Origin: Vreelandella venusta
GTDB lineage: Bacteria > Pseudomonadota > Gammaproteobacteria > Pseudomonadales > Halomonadaceae
Assembly (NCBI RefSeq): GCF_007989605.1
Contig: NZ_BJUL01000002.1
Span: 124,001-188,000 of the forward strand
Direction: 5' to 3'
Length of the DNA stretch: 64,000 nt
Positions 40,162 through 50,461 of this stretch are shown here, piece by piece (the first letter of the stretch is position 1; each line of letters begins with the position of its first letter). A program made the translations under genes and the position numbers. The notes under the pieces were generated by a model. That model did not search any database, was not told the origin of the DNA, and saw only the letters and a list, made by a program, of their open reading frames with translations.

Positions 40162-41660
40162 GCATCACCTCCACCTTGGCGACGCGACTCAAAGCGGTTT
40201 TCAATAAAGCCCGCTAGTGCCTGTTGCGAAGCACTGATGTCTGGTAACTCAGGCTGCACCTGGGTTTGCTTCAGTTCTTGCAGGCGAGCAATAACGCTTT
40301 GAGTCTCTTCTCGTTCGGTATCGTAGTAGCCGTTGAGCAGCGTCAGTGCCTTATCGATGCTTGCCTCAAAAAGCGCTTGCTCTTCTTTAAGCAGTGCCAG
40401 TTGAGACTGTTCAAGAATCAGGCGTAGGCTTTGACGCAGATAGGACTCTTGCTCGGGTGTAATCAGTGTTTCTAACGCTTCGTCGTGCTGACGAATGACC
40501 ACAAGATCTTTTAGCTCTTCCCCAAAGCGAGCCAATTGACGTTGGAAGGTGCCCGTGGGTGGCTGCTCAATGCTAGAGGTAACGGCGCGCTCTTCGATCT
40601 CTTGTGACAAGCGTAGGCCAGCAATACGTTCTTGCTGAGCGTTCAATGCAAGATAAATACCCGTGCGATCAACCTGGGGTACGGCGTCCAGAGCGGCAAG
40701 TTCGTTAGCAATTTCACGACGTACTGGCGTTAATGCAGGGTTGTCGGCGTCGACCAGGCGAGCATCGGCGGTGCGCAGCAGGGCGGCCGCACCTTCAACA
40801 TCACCTTCCAATTGCAGGCGCTGGTTGGCTAACCGTAGCAGGTAGGCGGCTTCAGCGTGAAGCCAGTCTCGCTCGTCGGTCTCCTGCTCTTGAGAAAGCT
40901 GAGCTAGCACGTTGTCTAATGTGCTGTTGACCTCGCCACGGTAGCTGTCCAGCTCGCTACGCAGTTCGCTCATCGTGCTATCCAGCGCTTGGGTGCGCTC
41001 GGCTTCGCCGCTCTCAATACGCGATGCTAGGTTGCTAACTGCCTGTTGCGAGGCACTGCTTTGTGTCAGTTGGGCGAGTTCGTCTATACGCTGCTGCTGA
41101 TTATCCAAGCGCTGCCAGCCTTGCCAAGCAGCAAACGCGACGGCAAGGGCCAGGATAATCACCAGCGCAATGGCGATACCACTGCCTTTGCCACCACCAC
41201 TGCCACTGTTAGTGGCGCTATGCTTAGCGGAAGGCGGCACATGCGCAGCATTGTCCGACGCGTTAGTACCACCGCTCGTTGGCTTGGTGCTTGCCGTCTG
41301 CTTGGAGCCTGCTGACGGCTTAGTATCTGCAGAAGATTTGGTATCTGTAGAAGATTTCGTGTCTACAGAGGATTTCGTATCAGCTGCCTGCTGGGGAGCG
41401 TCGCTTGGTTTGGCCGAGGCTTGGTCGTTAGTGACGTTCGCTGAGGTGGTGCTGGCACTGGGCGCGCTAGAGCCCGCTTTATTACGGCGACGCGAGCGGC
41501 TGTTTTTAGCGGCATAAGAGGATGATGCCGCATTGCCTGCTGTTGACGTTTCGCCGCCCGACGCGGCTGACGCGGAGGTGTCGCCCGGTTTAGCGTCGTT
41601 TTGAGTTGTATCGGCAGACGCGTTGTGTACGCCTTCCTGATCATTTGGTTGTTTGCTCAT
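40158..41660 (-). CDS. hemX: HemX-like protein
   Basis: Membrane-anchored protein of the HemX family (often labelled uroporphyrin-III methyltransferase, but without that domain). The first 150 or so residues are Ser/Thr/Ala/Lys-rich and include a DTKSS(V/T/A) tandem repeat. A single membrane span (about 158-182, GIAIALVIILALAVAFAAW) is followed by a coiled coil and the family domain with DWLHAEAAYLLRLANQRLQL. The 500 residues exceed the usual length of about 370-400 because of the N-terminal tract. It lies in a hemC-hemD-hemX-hemY operon. Confidence 0.9.
   Translation of the reverse strand: MSKQPNDQEGVHNASADTTQNDAKPGDTSASAASGGETSTAGNAASSSYAAKNSRSRRRNKAGSSAPSASTTSANVTNDQASAKPSDAPQQAADTKSSVDTKSSTDTKSSADTKPSAGSKQTASTKPTSGGTNASDNAAHVPPSAKHSATNSGSGGGKGSGIAIALVIILALAVAFAAWQGWQRLDNQQQRIDELAQLTQSSASQQAVSNLASRIESGEAERTQALDSTMSELRSELDSYRGEVNSTLDNVLAQLSQEQETDERDWLHAEAAYLLRLANQRLQLEGDVEGAAALLRTADARLVDADNPALTPVRREIANELAALDAVPQVDRTGIYLALNAQQERIAGLRLSQEIEERAVTSSIEQPPTGTFQRQLARFGEELKDLVVIRQHDEALETLITPEQESYLRQSLRLILEQSQLALLKEEQALFEASIDKALTLLNGYYDTEREETQSVIARLQELKQTQVQPELPDISASQQALAGFIENRFESRRQGGGDA
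41325..41392 (-). repeat. 21-bp tandem repeat in hemX
   Basis: Three to four imperfect copies of a 21-base unit (TCTGTAGAAGATTTCGTATC-like on the plus strand) encode DTKSSV-DTKSST-DTKSSA-DTKPSA. They lie in the low-complexity N-terminal part, where copy number could change without harm. Confidence 0.8.
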
Positions 41661-41676
41661 CTGTCGCTAGCCCTTA

Positions 41677-42456
41677 TTAAGTTCCTTGATCGACATCGGC
41701 ACCCTTCGGGTTGCAGGACCGACCCAACGCCGCTGCCAGTGCAGCTGGTGTTGCTCCCGACGCCACCTTGAGGTCACGAAAACCCAGTTTACCGGCCAGT
41801 TTAGCTAAACGGTGACTGGAAACGATTAGCGGTTGGTTCAACGCTGCTTGTTCACACCATCTTGCCAGATGTTGAAGCAGTTCGCCGCTGGTAGCGATTA
41901 ACGCTCGATAATCGCCGGTTAATAGACGTTGTTGCAGGGCAGGCGTTGGCGCTTGATATACACGTCGATACACGGCGATGCGGGTCACGTTGGCCCCACG
42001 TGCGCTCAATGTATCGGCTAATAATGAGCGACCACCTTCACCAGCCACTAGCAATATACGCTGATGCGTAAGCGTTTTGAGTGAGGCAAGTGACAACAGC
42101 GCCTCGCTCGTGTCTTCTCCGTAGTCAGGCGAAGGAATATGGACACGCACACCCAGTTGCTCATAGAGCATGCTTGCCGTCGCACGGCCTACGCTATAGT
42201 AATCAATGCCCACAGGCAGCTGTGGCCAATAGCGATCGAGCGCCTCGCTTAAACAGTAAGCGGCAAAGGGGCTGACCACCACTATTTTATGGTACTGATC
42301 AATATCTAACCACACGCTACGTTGAACGTGGTCCTCGGGCAGCGGCTCTAAGCGCATAACATTGAGGTGCTCTACAGGCATCCCCTCAGCACGCAGCGAG
42401 TCTGCTAGGGCTTCACCCCGCTCACCGGGGCGGCAGATCAGTACCGGTTGACTCAT
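41677..42456 (-). CDS. hemD: Uroporphyrinogen-III synthase
   Basis: Closes and inverts ring D of hydroxymethylbilane to make uroporphyrinogen III. The 259-residue two-lobed protein is poorly conserved, as usual. Family traits are [20 protein letters not shown] at the start, [32 protein letters not shown] and [15 protein letters not shown], then [18 protein letters not shown]. Its start overlaps the hemC stop by four bases (ATGA). Confidence 0.92.
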   Translation of the reverse strand: MSQPVLICRPGERGEALADSLRAEGMPVEHLNVMRLEPLPEDHVQRSVWLDIDQYHKIVVVSPFAAYCLSEALDRYWPQLPVGIDYYSVGRATASMLYEQLGVRVHIPSPDYGEDTSEALLSLASLKTLTHQRILLVAGEGGRSLLADTLSARGANVTRIAVYRRVYQAPTPALQQRLLTGDYRALIATSGELLQHLARWCEQAALNQPLIVSSHRLAKLAGKLGFRDLKVASGATPAALAAALGRSCNPKGADVDQGT

Positions 42457-43397
42457 ACGTTGCGGCCATACACCTCGGCTAATATATCGCCTGCCCCTTG
42501 ATCCAGCAGCTCCTCGGCGATTCGGATACCTAGGGCTTCGGGCTCATGAATGGAACCACTGCCCTCGGCACGCAGAACCTCCGTGCCTTCTGGGTTGCCA
42601 ACCAGGCCGCGCAGCCAAATCGTATCACCGGCCTTATCAAGCACGGCATGGCCTGCGATAGGCACTTGGCAACCGCCTTCCAGACGGGTGTTCATGGCGC
42701 GTTCGGCACGCACACGGGTGGCGGTGTCGGGGTCATCTAGCGGAGCTAATAAGCCAATTAGCTCGGGGTCATGGAGACGGCATTCGATACCAAGTGCCCC
42801 TTGGCCACAGGCAGGAAGGCATATTTCAGGCGGCAGTGCTTGGGCAATTCGCTCATCGAGGCCTAGGCGTTTCAAGCCTGAGGTGGCGAGAATAATGGCA
42901 TCAAATTCGCCCGCATCTAACTTGGCTAAGCGAGTCTGTACGTTTCCGCGTAGATTAAGAATCTGCAGATCAGGGCGCGCTTCACGTATTTGCAAGCCGC
43001 GACGCAGACTAGCGGTACCGATACGAGCGCTCTTTGGTAGCTCGTCGATGCTGGTATAGTGGTTAGAAACAAACGCATCGGTCGGATCGGCGCCTTCCAA
43101 AATGACAGAAAGACCGAGCCCTTCGGGAAAGTGCATAGGAACGTCTTTCATTGAATGAACGGCGATATCTGCACGCCCATCCAGCATGGCATCTTCTAGC
43201 TCTTTTACAAAGAGCCCTTTACCGCCAATCTTGGAAAGCGGTGTGTCGAGAATTTTATCGCCCTTAGTGGAGAGCGCAATAAGTTCGACTTCCAGGCCGC
43301 TGTGTGCCGCCATCAAGCGGTCGCGGACGTGCTCGGCTTGCCACATAGCAAGCTGGCTTTTACGCGTGGCAATGCGCAGTTTAGTGATGGATGACAC
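42453..43397 (-). CDS. hemC: Porphobilinogen deaminase (hydroxymethylbilane synthase)
   Basis: Polymerises four porphobilinogens into hydroxymethylbilane. The 314 residues begin [20 protein letters not shown] and include [17 protein letters not shown]-type and [18 protein letters not shown] motifs with the catalytic Asp. The dipyrromethane cofactor Cys is in [13 protein letters not shown] (about residue 243). It is the first gene of hemCDXY and is divergent from the diguanylate cyclase gene. Confidence 0.96.
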   Translation of the reverse strand: MSSITKLRIATRKSQLAMWQAEHVRDRLMAAHSGLEVELIALSTKGDKILDTPLSKIGGKGLFVKELEDAMLDGRADIAVHSMKDVPMHFPEGLGLSVILEGADPTDAFVSNHYTSIDELPKSARIGTASLRRGLQIREARPDLQILNLRGNVQTRLAKLDAGEFDAIILATSGLKRLGLDERIAQALPPEICLPACGQGALGIECRLHDPELIGLLAPLDDPDTATRVRAERAMNTRLEGGCQVPIAGHAVLDKAGDTIWLRGLVGNPEGTEVLRAEGSGSIHEPEALGIRIAEELLDQGAGDILAEVYGRNV

Positions 43398-43534
43398 GTG
43401 GTTCTCCCTTTGTCGCTGACAGGTCGCGACGAACTATGATAAGTCTCATCATAAAGCACCCAGCCACACAGTAAAAATAACCGGCTGAATTTAAGGCCAG
43501 CGTTGTCAGGCAATCCACATATTTAGGTAATGCC

Positions 43535-45985
43535 ATGCCCCTTGCTAATTCTCAAGGCAAGTTAGACCAGTTTTTTTTGTTATCGCAAGATTTATTCTTC
43601 ATTGTTGATTTTGCTGGCATTTTACTTAACGTCAATCCCATGTTTGAAACCTTGCTGGGCTATCCCGCTAGCGCATGGATAGGCAAGTCATGTCGCCAAG
43701 TAATGGACCGTCGCGATATTCCGCTTTTCGAGCAAGCGTTGGCGTGTCTCCAAACTCAAAAGAGAGTGTCTCCGTTTGATGTTCGAGCCCTGACGGCCGA
43801 AGGGCAGGTGGTCTGGTTGGAAGTTACCGCGGCAGCGGGAGAAAGTGTCATTTACCTGGTTGCTCGCGATATTTCGCGACGAAAAGTCATTGAGAAACAG
43901 CTCATCCGTAATCAGAGGCTCTTCCAAATAGCTGGCGAGACCGCCCTGATTGGCGGCTGGTATGTCGATATGTCTGAAAAACTACCTATTTGGTCGAACG
44001 AGGTGTGCCGTCTGCATGGCGTTTCGCCTGGGTTTCAACCTACTGTTGAGGAAGCAATTGACTTCTACGCGCCGAGCTTCCGGCCACGTATCCGTGAGGT
44101 TTTTGAAGCCTGTTGCGAACACGGAATCAGTTTTGATGAAGAGCTAGAAATCATTACCCGGCAAGCAGTAAGGCGTTGGGTAAGAGTGATTGGAAAAGCC
44201 GTACGAGACGAGCAGGGGCAAGTTGTGCAAGTTCAGGGATCTACCCAAGATATCACTGAGCGAAAAGCGACGGAACGACAGCTCACACTGCTCGAGAGGA
44301 GCGTTGAATCAAGTATCAATGGCGTCATCATCGTTGATGCGCAGCAGCATGATTTGCCAATAGTTTATGTGAATGCGGCATTTGAGCGAATTACCGGCTA
44401 CTCCCGTGATGCAGTGCTAGGACAAAACTGCCGCTTTCTGCAGGGCGAAGAGACGGATCCCGCTACACTGGATAGGTTGCATAGAGGGGTTCATGCGCAG
44501 CAAGAAGTGCATGTTGTGATACGCAATTACCGTCGTAACGGGGTGCCATTTTGGAATGATTTATATATTTCTCCCGTGCGCGATACTGCAGATGCTGTGA
44601 CACACTTTATCGGTGTGCAGAATGACATTACCGCCCAACGCGAATATCAAGCGCAGCTTCGACATAATGCTTGCCACGATGCATTAACAGGCTTGCCCAA
44701 TCGCTTGTTGCTTGACCAGCGACTGGCTCAGGGCTGCCTGCTGGCCAAGCGCTATCATCGCTATATAGCTGTGCTATTCGTTGATTTGGATGATTTTAAA
44801 CCGATTAATGACACGCTTGGCCACGAGGTAGGCGACTATATTTTAATTGAGGTTGCCAAACGCCTTGAAGAAGAGCTACGCCCTTGGGATACCGTGGCGC
44901 GTTTTGGGGGAGACGAGTTTATCGTTCTATTGCCTGATTTAGCCCATGAAAAAGATGTCATGCAGGTCGTTGAGCGACTTCTTGCTCGTCTCTCCGCACC
45001 TTACTGGTATCGAGGCAGCGAGCTGCGTATGACTGCCAGTATAGGGATTGCCACTGATGATGGAACGATTAGCGAGCCACGTCAGCTTATACAACAGGCG
45101 GATCTGGCAATGTATAAAGCCAAACGACAAGGGCGTAATACCTATCAGTGGTACACCGATGAGCTAAACCGTAAAGTTTCCGAACGGGTGAATTTGCGTC
45201 ATGCGTTGCAACAAGCCATAGAACAGTCGCAATTTGAGCTGTATTACCAACCGCAAATACATGGCGCCACTGGTCGAGTTTCGGGCGTAGAGGCGCTGAT
45301 TCGCTGGTATCACCCTGAGCGTGGCAATATTGCTCCTAGCCAGTTTATTAGTTTGGCAGAAGATACCGGACAGATTATGCCGATCAGTGAGTGGGTGTTG
45401 GAGAAAGCGTGTCGTGATGCTGTCAGATTGAATGCGAGCGCAACTGTGCCCATTGCCATGGCGGTTAATATTTCGCCCATGCAGTTTCAGCGCGCGGGGT
45501 TTTTGTTATCTATTGAACGGGTGCTTGAGCAGACAGGTTTGCCACCTGAGTTATTAGAATTAGAACTTACCGAAGGCGTACTGATGGACAGTACGGAACA
45601 CGTCATACAAACATTGCAGGATTTGCGCTCGCTGGGGGTGCATATTGCGCTAGATGATTTCGGAACCGGCTTTTCAAGCCTTAGTTATCTCAAACACTTG
45701 CCGATTAACAAGCTTAAAATTGATCGATCATTTGTGCGAGACGTGGTCAACGACACCCGGGATGCTGCGATTGTAGACGGTGTGGTAACCATGGCGGCCA
45801 AACTTGGCCTTGAGGTATTAATCGAAGGCGTAGAGACGGCAGAGCAGTATGCATATCTCAACGCACGTCATAGCACGCATTTTCAGGGCTTTCACTTTGC
45901 TCGCCCGATGCCATTTTCAGCGATACGCACCTTATTAGATGAATCTCCTTATCCGTTTAGTGACGCTGAACCCTCGCCGACATGA
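43535..45985 (+). CDS. PAS-PAS-LOV-GGDEF-EAL cyclic-di-GMP enzyme
   Basis: Likely blue-light-regulated cyclic-di-GMP enzyme of 816 residues with no membrane span. Two PAS domains (about 10-120 and 125-245) precede a third, LOV-type domain (about 250-368). It has the flavin-adduct signature GQNCRFLQG with Cys299, then NYRRNGVPFWNDLYISPV and HFIGVQNDIT, which hold the flavin Asn and Gln residues. The GGDEF domain has an intact ARFGGDEF (458-462) with an RPWD I-site five residues ahead. The EAL domain has EAL (586-588), ELELTEG and ALDDFGTGFSSL, so both activities look possible. It is divergent from hemC. Confidence 0.9.
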   Translation: MPLANSQGKLDQFFLLSQDLFFIVDFAGILLNVNPMFETLLGYPASAWIGKSCRQVMDRRDIPLFEQALACLQTQKRVSPFDVRALTAEGQVVWLEVTAAAGESVIYLVARDISRRKVIEKQLIRNQRLFQIAGETALIGGWYVDMSEKLPIWSNEVCRLHGVSPGFQPTVEEAIDFYAPSFRPRIREVFEACCEHGISFDEELEIITRQAVRRWVRVIGKAVRDEQGQVVQVQGSTQDITERKATERQLTLLERSVESSINGVIIVDAQQHDLPIVYVNAAFERITGYSRDAVLGQNCRFLQGEETDPATLDRLHRGVHAQQEVHVVIRNYRRNGVPFWNDLYISPVRDTADAVTHFIGVQNDITAQREYQAQLRHNACHDALTGLPNRLLLDQRLAQGCLLAKRYHRYIAVLFVDLDDFKPINDTLGHEVGDYILIEVAKRLEEELRPWDTVARFGGDEFIVLLPDLAHEKDVMQVVERLLARLSAPYWYRGSELRMTASIGIATDDGTISEPRQLIQQADLAMYKAKRQGRNTYQWYTDELNRKVSERVNLRHALQQAIEQSQFELYYQPQIHGATGRVSGVEALIRWYHPERGNIAPSQFISLAEDTGQIMPISEWVLEKACRDAVRLNASATVPIAMAVNISPMQFQRAGFLLSIERVLEQTGLPPELLELELTEGVLMDSTEHVIQTLQDLRSLGVHIALDDFGTGFSSLSYLKHLPINKLKIDRSFVRDVVNDTRDAAIVDGVVTMAAKLGLEVLIEGVETAEQYAYLNARHSTHFQGFHFARPMPFSAIRTLLDESPYPFSDAEPSPT

Positions 45986-46098
45986 AAAACGACGATAAAC
46001 GGCATGCCGCTGAGTGCAGCGACTCTGGTACACTTTCTGATAACGATGACTTTAGTTTTTAACGACTCCTTCAGTTTTGTCAGCAGGATATGCCTCCG

Positions 46099-47502
46099 AT
46101 GAGCCAAGCTACGAACCAGTCTTGGGGCGGTCGCTTTAGCGAGCCCACCGATGCTTTTGTCGCACGCTTCACCGCGTCCGTGACTTTCGACCAACGCCTA
46201 GCGCGCCAGGATATTCAGGGCTCGATTGCCCATGCCACCATGCTAGCGCGGGTCGGAGTACTGACCGATGAGGAGCGTGACACCATTATCAATGGTCTCA
46301 CCGAGATTCAAGGTGAAATCGAGCGAGGCGAGTTTAACTGGTCGGTCCCGCTTGAAGATGTGCACATGAATATCGAAGCACGGTTGACCGACAAAATTGG
46401 TATCACTGGCAAAAAATTGCACACCGGCCGCTCACGTAACGACCAAGTAGCGACCGATATCCGTTTGTTCATGCGTGATGAGATCGATGTGATCGAAGCG
46501 GAGTTGGTGCGTCTGCGCGAAGGCATGATTGAGCTTGCTGACCGTGAGGCCGATACCATTATGCCCGGCTTCACTCATTTGCAAACGGCGCAGCCGGTGA
46601 CCTTTGGCCACCATCTATTGGCATGGCAAGAGATGTTAACCCGTGACCACGAGCGCTTATTGGACTGCCGCAAACGCGTCAATGTGATGCCTCTTGGTGC
46701 TGCGGCGCTAGCGGGCACCACGTACCCCATTGATCGCCATGTCACTGCCGAATTACTCGGTTTTGAGCGTCCGGCAGAGAACTCGCTAGACGCCGTCTCT
46801 GATCGTGACTTCGCTATCGAATTCACCAGCTTTGCCAGCATTCTACTCATGCATCTATCGCGGATGAGTGAAGAGCTGGTGCTATGGACCAGCGCCCAGT
46901 TTAACTTTATCGACCTGCCTGACCGCTTCTGCACCGGTTCTTCGATTATGCCGCAGAAGAAAAATCCCGATGTTCCCGAACTGGTTCGCGGTAAAACGGG
47001 CCGCGTGTATGGTCATTTAATGGCGCTGTTAACGCTGATGAAGTCTCAGCCCCTGGCCTACAACAAAGACAACCAGGAAGACAAAGAGCCGCTGTTTGAT
47101 GCCGTTGATACCGTGCGCGACTGCTTAAAAGCCTTTGCTGACATGGTGCCTGCGATCGAGCCGAAAAAAGACAGCATGTATGAAGCCGCACGGCGTGGAT
47201 TCTCAACCGCCACGGACCTTGCTGATTACTTGGTTCGCAAGGGAGTCGCCTTCCGCGATGCCCATGAAATTGTCGGTCAATCAGTGGCTTATGGTTTGAA
47301 GACTAAGAAAGACCTGTCTGAAATGACCCTTGAAGAGCTGCAACAGTTCTCTGCTACGATCGAGCAGGATGTGTTTGAGGTGCTTACGTTAGAAGGCTCC
47401 GTGGCCGCCCGTAACCATATCGGAGGCACCGCGCCTGACCAAGTGCGCGCCGCTGCCAGCCGTGCCCGCGAGGCGTTAGCCGCGCTTAAAGGTGATGCAT
47501 GA
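46099..47502 (+). CDS. argH: Argininosuccinate lyase
   Basis: Last step of arginine synthesis: argininosuccinate to arginine and fumarate. The 467 residues have [17 protein letters not shown] at the start, [37 protein letters not shown] and the superfamily signature [19 protein letters not shown] at 46099 is chosen because AGGA lies ten bases away; ATG at 46090 is too close to it. lptM follows with an ATGA overlap, then lysA and dapF. Confidence 0.95.
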   Translation: MSQATNQSWGGRFSEPTDAFVARFTASVTFDQRLARQDIQGSIAHATMLARVGVLTDEERDTIINGLTEIQGEIERGEFNWSVPLEDVHMNIEARLTDKIGITGKKLHTGRSRNDQVATDIRLFMRDEIDVIEAELVRLREGMIELADREADTIMPGFTHLQTAQPVTFGHHLLAWQEMLTRDHERLLDCRKRVNVMPLGAAALAGTTYPIDRHVTAELLGFERPAENSLDAVSDRDFAIEFTSFASILLMHLSRMSEELVLWTSAQFNFIDLPDRFCTGSSIMPQKKNPDVPELVRGKTGRVYGHLMALLTLMKSQPLAYNKDNQEDKEPLFDAVDTVRDCLKAFADMVPAIEPKKDSMYEAARRGFSTATDLADYLVRKGVAFRDAHEIVGQSVAYGLKTKKDLSEMTLEELQQFSATIEQDVFEVLTLEGSVAARNHIGGTAPDQVRAAASRAREALAALKGDA

Positions 47503-47630
47503 AACGCTGTGTTACCACCTTAAGTGCGTTGCTGATGATTGCACTGCTATTAGTGGGTTGCGGCCAGAAAGGGCCGCTCTATTTACCTGATGAAAACACC
47601 CAAGGTTCGGCTGCCGAGCAGGAGGGGTAA
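47499..47630 (+). CDS. lptM: LptM (YifL) lipoprotein
   Basis: A 43-residue lipoprotein that helps mature the LptD outer-membrane LPS translocon. The signal runs to the lipobox LLVG-C (Cys21), followed by the family hallmark [10 protein letters not shown]. The gene overlaps the argH stop (ATGA) and its TAA overlaps the lysA ATG (TAATG). It stands in the conserved place before lysA. Confidence 0.93.
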   Translation: MKRCVTTLSALLMIALLLVGCGQKGPLYLPDENTQGSAAEQEG

Positions 47631-48901
47631 TGGATCACTTTAACTACCGCGATGGCGTGCTTTATGCCGAAGACGTGCCGCTTACCCAGGTTGCCGCTGA
47701 ACTAGGCACGCCCTGTTATGTTTATTCGAAAGCGACGTTAGAACGCCATTTTCGTGCTTATACCGAAGCCTTGGGTGGCCACCCCCATTTAATTTGTTAT
47801 GCGGTGAAGGCGAACTCTAATTTGGCCGTGTTGGGTTTGCTTGCTCGGTTGGGTGCTGGGTTTGATATTGTTTCGATTGGTGAACTCGAGCGCGTGCTGA
47901 AAGCGGGTGGTGATCCGCAAAAAGTCGTGTTTTCAGGCGTTGCCAAGCAGCCCCATGAAATGGCCCGGGCGCTAGAAGTGGGCATTAAGTGCTTCAATGT
48001 TGAATCCCGCCCCGAGCTTGAGCGATTAAACGCTGTTGCGGCGGAACTGGGCAAGGTGGCACCGGTATCGCTGCGAGTAAATCCAGACGTGGATGCTGGC
48101 ACTCATCCCTATATTTCTACTGGGCTGAAAGACAACAAGTTCGGTATTCCAGTCGATGAAGCGCTGGATGTTTACACGCTGGCCGCCAGCTTACCCAATT
48201 TGCGCGTCACCGGGCTAGACTGCCATATTGGCTCTCAGCTCACGGAAACAGCCCCCTTTTTAGATGCTCTTGAGCGGCTGCTAATGTTGATGGAGCGGCT
48301 GCGTGAGCGCGGCATCGAGATTGACCATTTGGATTTAGGCGGCGGGCTAGGTGTCCCTTATCGTGATGAAAAGCCACCTCAGCCGTTTGATTATGCGAGC
48401 CAACTGCTGGCACGCCTTTCTCGCTGGGAGGGCGGTGAAGCGCTTACGTTGCTATTTGAACCGGGCCGCTCTATTGCCGCTAACGCAGGCTTAATGCTGA
48501 CCCGGGTAGAGTTCTTAAAGCCCGGCGAAACCAAAAACTTTGCGATTGTTGATGCCGCCATGAATGACCTGATACGCCCTGCGTTGTACCAGGCATGGCA
48601 GGCGATTGTGCCGGTGGATACCCGCCAGCAGCGTGAGCGTGCAGTCTATGATGTGGTAGGTCCTGTATGTGAAACCGGTGATTTCCTTGGTAAAGAGCGC
48701 GATCTGGCAATTGCTGAGGGCGATTTACTGGCCGTTCGATCAGCCGGTGCTTACGGCTTTGTGATGGCCTCGAACTACAACAGCCGCCCGCGGCCCCCGG
48801 AAGTAATGGTCGATGGCAGTAGCTATTATGTAGTTCGCGCTCGGGAAAGCCTGGAGAGCCTGTGGGCCGGTGAAGCTCTGCTGCCGGAAGGGGAGCACTG
48901 A
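47630..48901 (+). CDS. lysA: Diaminopimelate decarboxylase
   Basis: PLP enzyme of fold-type III that makes L-lysine from meso-diaminopimelate. The Schiff-base Lys is in [13 protein letters not shown], and [18 protein letters not shown] and [12 protein letters not shown] bind [18 protein letters not shown] near the C-terminus is the substrate Cys/Glu motif. The 423-residue length is normal. It overlaps lptM and dapF by one base each. Confidence 0.96.
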   Translation: MDHFNYRDGVLYAEDVPLTQVAAELGTPCYVYSKATLERHFRAYTEALGGHPHLICYAVKANSNLAVLGLLARLGAGFDIVSIGELERVLKAGGDPQKVVFSGVAKQPHEMARALEVGIKCFNVESRPELERLNAVAAELGKVAPVSLRVNPDVDAGTHPYISTGLKDNKFGIPVDEALDVYTLAASLPNLRVTGLDCHIGSQLTETAPFLDALERLLMLMERLRERGIEIDHLDLGGGLGVPYRDEKPPQPFDYASQLLARLSRWEGGEALTLLFEPGRSIAANAGLMLTRVEFLKPGETKNFAIVDAAMNDLIRPALYQAWQAIVPVDTRQQRERAVYDVVGPVCETGDFLGKERDLAIAEGDLLAVRSAGAYGFVMASNYNSRPRPPEVMVDGSSYYVVRARESLESLWAGEALLPEGEH

Positions 48902-49734
48902 TGCTGTTGCACTTCACCAAAATGCATGGTCTGGGTAATGATTTTATGGTGGTGGATCTGGTCACTCAGCGAGCGCGCCTGCGTGATGAGCAGATTCGTC
49001 AGTTAGCAGACCGGCGCTTTGGCATCGGCTTCGACCAATTATTAGTGGTTGAGCCGCCCCGGGATCCAGAGATGGACTTTCGCTACCGTATTTTTAATGC
49101 GGATGGCAGCGAAGTTGAAAATTGTGGCAATGGCGCGCGCTGCTTTGCACGTTTTGTTCGCGATCAGCGCCTAACCCATAAGCATGAAATTCATGTGGAA
49201 ACGGCCGGTGGGCCACTGCTACTCAATGTTCAGCACGATGGTATGGTGCGTGTTGACATGGGGAGGCCGCGTTTTAATCCCGCCACGTTGCCGTTTGAGG
49301 CACCGGGGGACCAACCCTTACACACTGTCGAGGTCGACGGTGATACGCTGGAACTGGGGGTTGTCTCTATGGGCAATCCTCATGCCGTGCTGCAGGTGGA
49401 AAGTGTTGATAGTGCACCGGTCGAGCATCTTGGCCCGTTACTTGAGTCTCACCCCCGCTTTCCGAAGCGGGTGAATGTGGGGTTTATGCAGGTTGTATCG
49501 CCCAGTGAGATTCGCCTGCGGGTGTATGAGCGTGGCAGCGGCGAGACGCTGGCTTGCGGCACCGGCGCCTGTGCCGCTGTGGCGAGTGGTATTCGCCAAG
49601 GGGTGTTGAAAAGCCCCGTCACCGTTCACTTACCGGGTGGTCAGTTAAGCATTGAGTGGCCTGACCCCGAAGCGTCGTTGGTGATGGTGGGCCCTGCTAC
49701 ACGCGTCTTCGACGGTCGTGTCACACTCAACTAA
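48901..49734 (+). CDS. dapF: Diaminopimelate epimerase
   Basis: Cofactor-free epimerase that turns LL- into meso-diaminopimelate for lysine and peptidoglycan. The catalytic cysteines are in [14 protein letters not shown] and [14 protein letters not shown]. The start has [15 protein letters not shown]. The length of 277 residues is standard. Its ATG overlaps the lysA stop (TGATG). Confidence 0.96.
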   Translation: MLLHFTKMHGLGNDFMVVDLVTQRARLRDEQIRQLADRRFGIGFDQLLVVEPPRDPEMDFRYRIFNADGSEVENCGNGARCFARFVRDQRLTHKHEIHVETAGGPLLLNVQHDGMVRVDMGRPRFNPATLPFEAPGDQPLHTVEVDGDTLELGVVSMGNPHAVLQVESVDSAPVEHLGPLLESHPRFPKRVNVGFMQVVSPSEIRLRVYERGSGETLACGTGACAAVASGIRQGVLKSPVTVHLPGGQLSIEWPDPEASLVMVGPATRVFDGRVTLN

Positions 49735-49750
49735 TTCGAGGAGAACGGCG

Positions 49751-50461
49751 ATGTCTCAAGCCCCCGAGCCGCGCAAAACGCTCGACCCAGATCAAGTGGC
49801 GTTTTGGCTGGCCCGTCACCCCGATTTTTTTGTTGGCCGCGAAGGCTTACTGCAGCAGCTTAAGGTACCGCACCCCCACATTGATGGGGCGGTATCGTTG
49901 CTAGAGCGTTTGGTGATCGATTTACGTCAGCGTGCTGAAACAGCAGAGGGGCGGCTTGAGCATCTACTAGAAACAGCACGACATAATGAAGCCCAGTATC
50001 GTCGACTGCGTGAGACGCTGCTCAGTCTGGTGGGAGCAGAAGACCGTGATGCCTTAGCCCAAGCGCTCGCTATTCAGTTAAGCGAGCACTTTCAAACGCC
50101 GGCAATGGCACTATGGTGCCCATCCTCATTAAGTGACGAGGAGCCAACGCCGCCCCAGCCACCACGCCATGTATTGGATCAGCATGCCAGCGCTCGTTTG
50201 GCTGCGCTGTTAGATGGGCGTACCAGCCGTTGTGCCAAGCTCAGCGTTAGCGACTGGAAATGCTTGCTGCCGCATACTAAGGCCCCCCGACGGGCGGGCT
50301 CCTGCGCCATTTCGCGCCTTTCGGCGGGCGAACAGCTGGGATACTTGCTGCTCGCAAGCCCTGATCCTGACTGCTACCGCGCCAGTATGGATACGCTGTT
50401 TACAGAATACCTGAGCGATATCGTGGCACGGCTACTGCTGCGCTTAGAACACCATGGATAG
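49751..50461 (+). CDS. DUF484 family protein
   Basis: A 236-residue protein of the DUF484 family, found before xerC across gammaproteobacteria. It has VAFWLARHPDFFVGREGLL, then PHIDGAVSLLERLVIDLRQR and a GAF-like C-terminal part ending AISRLSAGEQLGYLLLASPD. No activity is established. GAGGAGAACGGCG before ATG is a strong ribosome site. Its end overlaps xerC by eight bases. Confidence 0.9.
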   Translation: MSQAPEPRKTLDPDQVAFWLARHPDFFVGREGLLQQLKVPHPHIDGAVSLLERLVIDLRQRAETAEGRLEHLLETARHNEAQYRRLRETLLSLVGAEDRDALAQALAIQLSEHFQTPAMALWCPSSLSDEEPTPPQPPRHVLDQHASARLAALLDGRTSRCAKLSVSDWKCLLPHTKAPRRAGSCAISRLSAGEQLGYLLLASPDPDCYRASMDTLFTEYLSDIVARLLLRLEHHG

